21,323 nucleotides of DNA from CAYOXD01 sp964407825 (GTDB lineage: Bacteria; Desulfobacterota; Desulfobacteria; Desulfobacterales; JAFDDL01), in the NCBI GenBank assembly GCA_964407825.1, contig CAYOXD010000051.1, positions 1-21,323 of the forward strand, given 5' to 3'. Made by a program: the position numbers and the translations under genes. The notes beneath the pieces are model-generated. The model made no database searches. It saw only the letters and a program-made list of their open reading frames with translations, and was not told where the DNA came from. Numbering within the stretch: the first letter of the stretch is position 1; each line of letters opens with the position of its first letter. This document shows, piece after piece, positions 14,616 through 21,323 of the stretch.

Positions 14616-16822
14616 AACAGGGGCGCGCCTGCGCCGCCGCGCTCGTCGCCCTGGGCCTGATCCTCGCCGTGGGGCTCTGGCGGACCCGGGCGGATCTTCT
14701 GCCCCTGCCCGGTTCCCTGTCGCCGGATGCCGGCGACGTCCGCAAGGTGCGGATACTGGACCGGAACTGCACTCCACTGGCGGTGACCTACCAGAACCGG
14801 TGGAACGTGGTGGACCGCGTGGCGCTTCACGAGATCCCCCTGTTTCTCAAGGAGGCTTTCATCGCTTCCGAGGACAAACGGTTCTATGGGCACCACGGGG
14901 TGGACTGGCGGGCCCGTGTCCACGCCCTGTGGCAGGATATCCGGGCCTTCGGTGCCGTCCGGGGCGCCAGCACCATCACCGAGCAGGTGGTGCGCCTGTG
15001 GCATCCGCGGCCCAGGACCCTCTGGTCCCGCTGGCTGGAGGGGATCGAGGCCTGCCGTCTGGAAAAGTGCTTCTCGAAGACCGAGATCCTGGCGTTCTAC
15101 CTCAACGAGGTTCCCTACGGGGCCGAAAGAAGAGGGGTCGTGCAGGCGGCGCGCTTCTACTTCGACCGGGACCTTGACACCCTGAGCGGAAAGGAGATGC
15201 TGGCTCTGGCCGTGCTGGTGCGGGCACCTTCCAGGATGGATCTTCACCGGAACAGGCGAGGGGTGGCCGGGCCCATCGCCCGGCTCCTGGCCCTGATGCA
15301 GAAAGAGGGGATGGTCGATGGGGCGGCGGCAAACCGGATCCGAGCGGAGGAACTCAGGGTCCGCGGCTCCGCATTGCCGGTTGACGCCGGGCATTTCGTG
15401 GACTTTATCTACGGCAGACTGCCGGCCGCCGCATCGCCCGCCAATGGCAAGCTTCGCACCACCCTCGACGCCTCGCTCCAGGCCAGGGCCAAGACCCTCC
15501 TGGACAACCGGCTGGCGGATTTATCTGATAGCGATGTAAGAAACGGCGCCGTGGTGATAGCCGACAACCGCTCCCACGAGGTCCTGGCCTGGGTGACCAG
15601 CGGCACGCGGTCGCGGGAGGTTCCGGGAAGCTTCATCGACGCGGCCGCCACCCCCCGGCAGCCGGGATCGAGTCTCAAGCCCTTTCTCTATGCCCTGGCC
15701 CTTGAACGGGGATGGACCCCGGCAACGCGTCTGGACGATGTCCCCCTGTCCGAGCCGGTGGGGGGCGGCCTCCATACCTTTCACAATTACAGCCGGGTGC
15801 ATTACGGGTGGGTGACGCTCCGGGAGGCCCTGGGAAATTCGCTGAACATCCCGGCCGTGCGCACCCTTCAGTTCGTGGGTGTCGAGACCTTCCTCGACTG
15901 CCTTCATCGGTTGGGAATCGAGAGCCTGCGCAAACGCCCCGACTTCTATGGCAGCGGCCTGGCCCTCGGAAACGGCGAGATCACCCTGTACGAGCTGGTG
16001 CAGGCCTACGGCGCCCTGGCCGACCGGGGGGTGTATCATCCCCTCCGGATGATCCTGAACGAGGATCTGCCCGAACCCCTTCTGTCCACGCAGCCCGCGG
16101 GACGTGTGTTCTCATGCGAAACGGCCTCCCTCATCGGCAACATCCTGTCCGATCCGGCGGCCCGGCGGCTCGAGTTCGGCACCGGCGGGGTGCTGGATTT
16201 TCCGGTCCAGACGGCGGTGAAGACCGGGACCTCCAGCGACTACCGGGACGCCTGGGCCGTGGGGTACACGGATCGCTACACCATCGGGGTGTGGATGGGA
16301 AACCTCGACCGGGGTGCCATGCGCGGCATCAGCGGGGCGAGGGGGCCGGCCCTGGTGCTCCGGGCCCTCTTTGCCGAGCTCGGCCGCCACGGTGAAACAA
16401 GGCCCCTCTATCTCAGCCCCCGCCTGGTCCGGGCGGATATCTGCCGGGATACCGGCCTGCCCGCCGACGGACACTGCGCCGCCTTCAGCGAGTGGTTCGC
16501 TCCGGGATCCGTCCCGGGAAAAAGGAGAGCGCCACCCAGCGCCCCGGCCGCCTTTTCACTGCTTCAACCCACCGCCGGCCTTCAGCTGGCGATGGACCCC
16601 CGGATCCCCGAGAATCGGCAGGCCTTTCCCTTCCTCCTGACCGGCGTGCCCCCGGGGTCCCGGGTCGCCCTGTACGTGGACCGGAAACAGGTGGCGACCC
16701 TTTCGGGGAATCACTACCTGTGGCCCATGCAAAGGGGCCGGCACACGGCCCGGGCCCGGCTTTGTCCGAACGGCGGGAGAAAGGGCACGGAAACGCCAGC
16801 CGTGGGATTCTGGGTGAAATGA
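14612..16822 (+). CDS. pbpC: Penicillin-binding protein 1C (bifunctional peptidoglycan synthase)
   Basis: A 736-residue class A PBP anchored by one N-terminal helix (about residues 6-23). The GT51 glycosyltransferase domain (about 60-230) has the catalytic E87 in EDKRFYGHHGVDW and the second motif GASTITEQ (118-125). That motif is slightly off the usual GGSTxTxQ. The transpeptidase domain (about 300-590) has S353-S-L-K356, the SLN triad (410-412) and KTG (537-539), so both activities look intact. The C-terminal 100 residues resemble the PBP1C-specific BiPBP_C domain, which suggests where a partner might dock. The ATG overlaps the macroglobulin stop as ATGA. The macroglobulin-PBP1C pairing is known across many bacteria and is thought to link protease trapping to wall repair. 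Confidence 0.96.
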   Translation: MKQGRACAAALVALGLILAVGLWRTRADLLPLPGSLSPDAGDVRKVRILDRNCTPLAVTYQNRWNVVDRVALHEIPLFLKEAFIASEDKRFYGHHGVDWRARVHALWQDIRAFGAVRGASTITEQVVRLWHPRPRTLWSRWLEGIEACRLEKCFSKTEILAFYLNEVPYGAERRGVVQAARFYFDRDLDTLSGKEMLALAVLVRAPSRMDLHRNRRGVAGPIARLLALMQKEGMVDGAAANRIRAEELRVRGSALPVDAGHFVDFIYGRLPAAASPANGKLRTTLDASLQARAKTLLDNRLADLSDSDVRNGAVVIADNRSHEVLAWVTSGTRSREVPGSFIDAAATPRQPGSSLKPFLYALALERGWTPATRLDDVPLSEPVGGGLHTFHNYSRVHYGWVTLREALGNSLNIPAVRTLQFVGVETFLDCLHRLGIESLRKRPDFYGSGLALGNGEITLYELVQAYGALADRGVYHPLRMILNEDLPEPLLSTQPAGRVFSCETASLIGNILSDPAARRLEFGTGGVLDFPVQTAVKTGTSSDYRDAWAVGYTDRYTIGVWMGNLDRGAMRGISGARGPALVLRALFAELGRHGETRPLYLSPRLVRADICRDTGLPADGHCAAFSEWFAPGSVPGKRRAPPSAPAAFSLLQPTAGLQLAMDPRIPENRQAFPFLLTGVPPGSRVALYVDRKQVATLSGNHYLWPMQRGRHTARARLCPNGGRKGTETPAVGFWVK

Positions 16823-17005
16823 CGCCACTCGAAGGCGGCGATTCCCTGTAAATCAAGCGGTGCTCATCAAAAAGATCCTTAACCCTCTCGGCTTACCGGA
16901 AACCCGCAATCATGGCTCTCCACCGGAAGACTCGTTGGCGATGACGGGTGAAAAAACAAGGGCCGGCCCTGTAGACGCCAGGGGTCCCAATGGCCAAAAT
17001 AAGCC

Positions 17006-17033
17006 TTGACTAATTCAAACACATATTTAAAAT
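17006..17033 (+). promoter_or_regulatory. Promoter of the truncated tetR gene and possibly the RND operon
   Basis: TTGACT (17006-17011) and TAAAAT (17028-17033) are separated by 16 bases, about 25 bases upstream of the ATG at 17059. The inverted repeat at 17010-17048 overlaps both boxes. No better promoter is visible before the adaptor gene. Confidence 0.55.
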
Positions 17034-17048
17034 GAGTATTTGAATTAG
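17010..17048. promoter_or_regulatory. Operator-like inverted repeat over the RND-locus promoter
   Basis: CTAATTCAAA (17010-17019) and TTTGAATTAG (17039-17048) are perfect 10-base inverted copies with 19 bases between them. A third half-site-like TTTAAA (17026-17031) lies between, giving TTCAAA, TTTAAA and TTTGAA spaced six and seven bases apart. Such arrays suit TetR-family dimers. The local regulator has lost its DNA-binding domain, so the present binder is unknown. Confidence 0.6.
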
Positions 17049-17058
17049 GAGGGAGGCC

Positions 17059-17436
17059 ATGCGAAAACCACGTATCGACGGACTTGAAACCCGGCGGGAG
17101 GAGCGGCTGAGGGGCCGCATTCTGGCCATCATGCGCCGTGTTGTGGATCCGATGAGCCATGCCCTGGACATCGTCTACAAGGAGACGGCCAATCTGACAG
17201 GGCTCTTGGCGGATGTCATCCCGAAGGCCCTGGAGCCCATTTTTCACGGGTTTACCCGGATCATCCGGGAACTGCTCGGACCGGATGCAAGTGATCAGCA
17301 GGTGCGTTTGTGCCAGATGAGCATCCGCCCGCTCCGCCAGGACGGCGCAGGAGGTCAGTTTCCGTTCCGCGTCAAACGCATATTTGCCTTGCACTTTAAG
17401 TGGCCCCCATCTTGCGCGAACCGTTTTGATGCTTGA
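17059..17436 (+). pseudogene. TetR-family regulator remnant lacking the helix-turn-helix
   Basis: The open frame encodes 125 residues. The first 13 (MRKPRIDGLETRR) look like the N-terminal arm of a TetR regulator. They run directly into EERLRGRILAIMRR and then KETANLTGLLADVI, the C-terminal ligand domain of the CecR-like (DUF1956-type) TetR group. The roughly 75 residues that should hold the helix-turn-helix are absent, and the frame is kept across the junction near 17097. Similarity ends at QMSIR (about 17328); the last 35 residues look unrelated. Both ends are therefore damaged, but promoter, operator and a strong AGGAGGGAGG RBS remain. It sits where RND efflux repressors usually sit. It could be dead or make a DNA-binding-deficient protein. 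Confidence 0.8.
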
Positions 17437-17502
17437 TATTAGGATGCCGGCAAAATCGACACAAGCGCCGGGGGCACTGACGAAGGGGCCGGCTGGCCTC
17501 GG

Positions 17503-18729
17503 ATGAGGGATGTGAATGTACCGATGGAAAAGCCGATGAAAGAGAAGCACCACCGCGGGTGGTGGCTGTGGCCGGGGATCGTGCTGCTGCTGATCGCCGT
17601 GGGCATCTACGCGCGGCATTCGGGTGTCAAGCAACACAGGCGGGCAAGAGCGCCGCAAATGGTGGGCGTGGCGAAGGTCATCACCGGAGCGATGCCGGAG
17701 ACAATTTCCGCGTTGGGGACCGTGACCCCCACCTCCACGGTCGTCGTGGTGCCGGAATTGAGCGGATACCTGACGAAGGTGGGCTTCACCGAAGGGCAGG
17801 CGGTCGCCAAGGGGCAATTTCTGGCCCAGATCGATCCCCGGGCCTACCAGGTCCAGCTCGCGCTGTACCGGGGGCAGTTGGCCAAAGACATGGCGCTGCT
17901 GCATCAGGCGCAATCCGATTTGGATCGTTACGAGGTGTTGGAGCGCAAGAAATCCATTTCCACCCAGCAGGTATCGGACCAGCGTTTCCTGGTGCTTGAG
18001 GACCAGGCGGCATTAAAGATCGATCGGGCCAATATCGATACCGTCAAGCTGGATCTGACCTATTGTCGCATCACCGCACCGGTGGCCGGCAGGGTCGGGC
18101 TGCGACTGGTGGATCCGGGAAATTACGTAACGCCCGCCAGTTCGACGGGCATTGCGGTAATTACGACCCTTGTTCCGACGACGGTGGTTTTCAGCATCCC
18201 GCAAACGGAGCTGGAGCCGGTTCTGGAAAGAATGCGGGCCGGAGCGAAGATGACGGCCACCGCCTACGCCAGCGATGATGTGACCCGGATTGCAGAAGGC
18301 AGGCTGACCGCGGTGGACAATCAGGTGGATACCAGTACGGGCACCATCAAGCTGCGCGCCACCTTCGCCAACACCGACAGGGCCCTGTTCCCGAATGAGT
18401 TCGTCAATATTCACCTGCTGGTGAAGACGTTGCACCATGCAATCCTGGTGCCCTCCCCCGCGCTGCAGACCGGAGCGCAGGGCAGTTATGTCTACCGGGT
18501 GAAACCCGACGACACCGTGACCGTGGAGAAGGTCATCACCGGTCCGGCCAACGGGACGTATACGGTGATCACCAACGGACTGCGGCCGGGCGAAACGGTT
18601 GTGACCGATGGGGTGGACCGGCTGCGCGAGGGGAGCAGAATCGCCATGGCAGATACGGCGGCAAGGCACGAGTCGGCGCCCGGCGGCAGGGACAGGCACC
18701 GACACGGTGGCCCGCGGCCGCGGCGCTAG
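17503..18729 (+). CDS. mdtA: RND efflux periplasmic adaptor (MdtA-like membrane fusion protein)
   Basis: A protein of up to 408 residues that bridges an RND pump and an outer-membrane channel. A membrane anchor or signal-like segment (about residues 20-37) precedes the first lipoyl half (SGYLTKVGFTEGQAV). A short helical hairpin (about 115-180) is followed by the second lipoyl half (CRITAPVAGRVGLRLVDPGNYV), a beta-barrel and a membrane-proximal domain (QTGAQGSYVYRV). The short coiled coil fits RND-type adaptors. The C-terminal tail is basic and His/Arg-rich. The start is uncertain: in-frame ATGs at 17503, 17524 and 17536 all lack a clear RBS, and all keep the anchor. It lies 57 bases before the pump gene. 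The mdtA symbol reflects family resemblance, not proven substrate. Confidence 0.9.
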   Translation: MRDVNVPMEKPMKEKHHRGWWLWPGIVLLLIAVGIYARHSGVKQHRRARAPQMVGVAKVITGAMPETISALGTVTPTSTVVVVPELSGYLTKVGFTEGQAVAKGQFLAQIDPRAYQVQLALYRGQLAKDMALLHQAQSDLDRYEVLERKKSISTQQVSDQRFLVLEDQAALKIDRANIDTVKLDLTYCRITAPVAGRVGLRLVDPGNYVTPASSTGIAVITTLVPTTVVFSIPQTELEPVLERMRAGAKMTATAYASDDVTRIAEGRLTAVDNQVDTSTGTIKLRATFANTDRALFPNEFVNIHLLVKTLHHAILVPSPALQTGAQGSYVYRVKPDDTVTVEKVITGPANGTYTVITNGLRPGETVVTDGVDRLREGSRIAMADTAARHESAPGGRDRHRHGGPRPRR

Positions 18730-18786
18730 GCGGCGGGGCACTCTTTATCTAATGCACGCGCAGCTATCGAAGGAGCCGGATCTTCC

Positions 18787-21323
18787 ATGAATCCCTCCCG
18801 CATCTTCATTTTGAGGCCGGTGGCGACCTCGCTGCTGATGATCGCCTTCGTGCTGGTGGGGCTGGTGGCCTACAAATTCCTGCCCGTCTCCGCGCTGCCG
18901 GATATCGAGTATCCGACAATCCAGGTGCAGACCTTTTATCCGGGGGCCAGCCCGGAGGTCATGACCTCCTCGGTCACGGCCCCGCTGGAACGGCAGTTCG
19001 GCCAGATGGAGGGCTTGAACCGGATGCGCTCTTCAAGTTCCGCCGGGGCTTCGGTCATTACGCTGCAGTTCAAATTGTCCCTGGGGATGGATGTCGCCGA
19101 GCAGGAGGTTCAGGCAGCGATCAACGCGGCGGGAAACCTCCTGCCGAGCGACCTGCCGGCGCCGCCCATTTACGCCAAGGTGAACCCGGCCGATGCGCCC
19201 ATCCTGACCCTGGCCATCACCTCGAAAACACTGCCCCTCACCGAACTTGAAAAGCTGGCCAATTCCCGCCTGGCCGGCCGGATTTCCCAAGTCCCGGGGG
19301 TGGGACTGGTCACCATCAGCGGGGGCAACCTGCCCTCCGTGAGGGTCGAGGTGAACCCCACGGCCCTGGCATCCTACGGGCTGAGCATCGACAACGTCCG
19401 CACCCTGATCGGCGACCTCAACGTCAATATGCCGAAGGGCAGTTTTTCCGGGCCCGCCCAGTCCTACACCATCAACGCCAACGACCAGCTCACGAGCGCC
19501 TCGGCGTACAAAAATTCGATCGTGGCCTATAAAAACGGCGCGCCGGTACGCCTGAAGGACGTGGCCACCGTGGTCTCGGCCCCGGAAAACCGCGATCTGG
19601 GCGCCTGGATGAACCGCACACCCGCGATTCTTCTCAATGTGCAGCGCCAGCCCAATGCCAATGTGATCCGGACGGTGAATGCCATCAAGGCCGAGCTGCC
19701 CGCCCTGACGACCGGATTGCCGGCGGCCATGCAGGTGGGGGTGCTGTCCGACGGCACGACCGCGATCCGCGCCTCGGTGGCCGAAGCGGAGCTTGAACTC
19801 CTGCTCAGCGTCGCCCTCGTCGTGATGGTGATGTTCCTCTTCCTGAGAAATCTCCGGGCGACGATCATCCCCAGCATCTCGATTCCGGTTTCCTTGATCG
19901 GGACCTTCGCGGCCATGTATTTGTGCGGATTTTCCATCAACAACCTGACCCTCATGGCCTTGATCGTCGCCACCGGTTTCGTGGTGGATGATTCCATCGT
20001 GATGATCGAGAACATCGCCCGTTTTATCGAGCTGGGGGAATCTCCCCTGAAAGCCGCGCTGAAGGGGGCCGGACAGATCGGCTTTACCATCATTTCGCTG
20101 ACCGTCTCGCTGATCGCCGTGTTGATCCCGCTGCTGTTCATGGGCAATGTGGTGGGACGCCTGTTCAGCGCGTTTGCGGTGACCCTGGCGGTCACGATCC
20201 TGATCTCGGCGGTGGTGTCCCTGACCCTGGTGCCGATGTTATGCGCAAGGATCCTGAAGAGCAAGGCGGTGCAACGGCCGAGCCGCTTCGAAGCCTGGAA
20301 CGCGGCCTGGTTCGACAGGCTGATCCAACGGTACGGACGGGGATTGACCTGGGTGCTGGCCCACCGCCGGCTCACCTTGTCGGTGGCCGTTCTGACGCTG
20401 GTGCTGACCGTGGTCATGTATGTATTCATTCCCAAGGGGTTTTTTCCGGTACAGGACAACGGCGTCATCCAGGGGATCACCCAGGCCGCCCAATCGAGCT
20501 CTTACGCCGCCATGGCGGCCCACCAGCAGGCCCTCGCCGATGCGATCCTGAAGGACAGGGATGTGGTCAGCCTTTCCTCCTACGTCGGCGTGGACGGCAC
20601 GAACGAGACCTTGAATGTGGGCCGGCTCCTGATCAATTTGAAACCCAGGCGGCAGCGCAGCCAAAGCGCCGCCCGGATTATCCGGCGTTTGCAAAAGGAG
20701 GTGGCCGGTGTACCGGGAATCAAGCTCTATATGCAGCCCCAACAGATCCTGAGCCTGAGCACCTCGGTTTCCCCGACCCAGTACCAGTTCACCCTGGAAG
20801 ATCCGAACCCGGCGGATTTTGGCAAATATGTCCCGCGGCTCATGGCCGAACTCGACACCCTGCCCCAATTGGCGGACGTGGCCAGCGAACTTCAAAACAA
20901 CGGACTGTCGGTCTTCATCGACATCAACCGCGACAGTGCGGCCCGATTCGGCATCACCCCGGCCACCGTGGACAACGCCCTCTACGACGCCTTCGGCCAG
21001 CGCATTGTCTCCACGATTTTCAAGCAGACCGCCCAATACCACGTCATATTAGGGGTGAGCCCGAACCTGACAAAGCGCATGGCGGCGCTGGGGTCCCTCT
21101 ATCTGCCCTCCTCAACGGCCAACGGGGGCCAGGTACCGCTGCGCGCCATCGCCACTTTCACCCGGCGGGCCGAGCCGCTGGTGATTCAACATCTGGGGCA
21201 GTTCCCGGCCACCACCATCTCCTTCAATCTCGCGCCAGGGGCCTCGCTGGGCGGCGCGGTGAAGGCCATCGAGGCGGCCGAAAAAAATGCCGGGCTACCG
21301 GCCGCCATGGCGACGAGCTTCGC
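18787..21323 (+). CDS. mdtB: RND multidrug efflux permease (MdtB/AcrB family), cut by the right edge
   Basis: The first 845 codons are present; family members are about 1030-1040 residues, so roughly the last fifth is missing. It begins MNPSRIFILRPVATSLLM, close to E. coli MdtB. The first transmembrane helix is about residues 9-31, a periplasmic porter domain follows, and helices 2-6 cover about 335-490. The proton-relay pair D401-D402 lies in GFVVDDSIVMIEN of helix 4; the partner lysine of helix 10 is outside the window. Helix 7 is near 530-550, and the second porter domain runs to the edge. AAGGAG (18770-18775) precedes the ATG by 11 bases. MdtB usually works with an MdtC partner, so a second pump gene may follow. 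No frameshift is seen. Confidence 0.95.
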   Translation, partial: MNPSRIFILRPVATSLLMIAFVLVGLVAYKFLPVSALPDIEYPTIQVQTFYPGASPEVMTSSVTAPLERQFGQMEGLNRMRSSSSAGASVITLQFKLSLGMDVAEQEVQAAINAAGNLLPSDLPAPPIYAKVNPADAPILTLAITSKTLPLTELEKLANSRLAGRISQVPGVGLVTISGGNLPSVRVEVNPTALASYGLSIDNVRTLIGDLNVNMPKGSFSGPAQSYTINANDQLTSASAYKNSIVAYKNGAPVRLKDVATVVSAPENRDLGAWMNRTPAILLNVQRQPNANVIRTVNAIKAELPALTTGLPAAMQVGVLSDGTTAIRASVAEAELELLLSVALVVMVMFLFLRNLRATIIPSISIPVSLIGTFAAMYLCGFSINNLTLMALIVATGFVVDDSIVMIENIARFIELGESPLKAALKGAGQIGFTIISLTVSLIAVLIPLLFMGNVVGRLFSAFAVTLAVTILISAVVSLTLVPMLCARILKSKAVQRPSRFEAWNAAWFDRLIQRYGRGLTWVLAHRRLTLSVAVLTLVLTVVMYVFIPKGFFPVQDNGVIQGITQAAQSSSYAAMAAHQQALADAILKDRDVVSLSSYVGVDGTNETLNVGRLLINLKPRRQRSQSAARIIRRLQKEVAGVPGIKLYMQPQQILSLSTSVSPTQYQFTLEDPNPADFGKYVPRLMAELDTLPQLADVASELQNNGLSVFIDINRDSAARFGITPATVDNALYDAFGQRIVSTIFKQTAQYHVILGVSPNLTKRMAALGSLYLPSSTANGGQVPLRAIATFTRRAEPLVIQHLGQFPATTISFNLAPGASLGGAVKAIEAAEKNAGLPAAMATSF

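Noticed and set aside
12903..14777. 624-codon minus-strand open frame opposite macroglobulin and pbpC
   Set aside because: Same GC-rich shadow effect; it crosses the junction of two well-supported plus-strand genes.
16959..16970. Perfect 12-bp palindrome AGGGCCGGCCCT downstream of pbpC
   Set aside because: It has no loop or T-run, so it is a poor terminator, and GC-only palindromes of this size arise easily at this base composition.
16879..17913. 344-codon minus-strand open frame across the tetR remnant and the adaptor 5' end
   Set aside because: It is antisense to recognisable coding sequence on both sides, has no family motif and no convincing RBS. Only the short middle part over 17329-17502 is not a shadow, and that is reported separately as unexplained.

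Overview
The window is GC-rich Gram-negative chromosomal DNA that encodes two tripartite efflux systems and a periplasmic envelope-defence module. The host is probably a Desulfobacterota (delta-proteobacterial) species. That placement is an inference from protein style, GC content and a CGAT-rich low-complexity intergenic tract, and no marker gene here proves it. No rRNA, tRNA, CRISPR array, insertion sequence or prophage was recognised.

Layout. At 64-2183 lie three single-gene units: a nitroreductase (-), a HIT-family nucleotide hydrolase (+), and a tRNA-dihydrouridine synthase (-) whose 3' end overlaps the HIT gene. At 2472-3557 is a lone GDP-mannose 4,6-dehydratase gene (gmd, +) behind a hairpin-bearing leader. 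At 3601-8366 (-) is an EmrAB-TolC-type operon, transcribed in the order outer-membrane channel, TetR repressor, membrane-fusion protein, 14-TM MFS pump. Its genes are almost gapless: two junctions are ATGA overlaps. It has a strong sigma70-like promoter carrying one perfect and one imperfect palindrome of the kind TetR proteins bind, which suggests autoregulation by the embedded repressor.

At 8742-16822 (+) is a two-gene unit encoding a 1957-residue bacterial alpha-2-macroglobulin with a CWEQ thioester motif and penicillin-binding protein 1C, again joined by an ATGA overlap. This pair is a known bacterial association, thought to trap invading proteases and repair the wall after envelope breach. 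Between it and the efflux operon (8367-8741) is a 375-base divergent promoter region with a CGAT-rich low-complexity tract.

At 17059-21323 (+) is an RND efflux locus: a degraded TetR-family gene that kept its promoter, palindromic operator, RBS and ligand-domain half but lost its DNA-binding domain, followed by an MdtA-like adaptor and an MdtB-like inner-membrane pump that runs off the right edge. Bases 16823-17005 hold nothing recognisable beyond a 12-bp palindrome, and 17437-17502 hold nothing recognisable.

For novelty, the best candidates are the decapitated regulator with an intact control region and the paired operator arrangement of the Emr-type operon. No clearly new multi-gene system was found.
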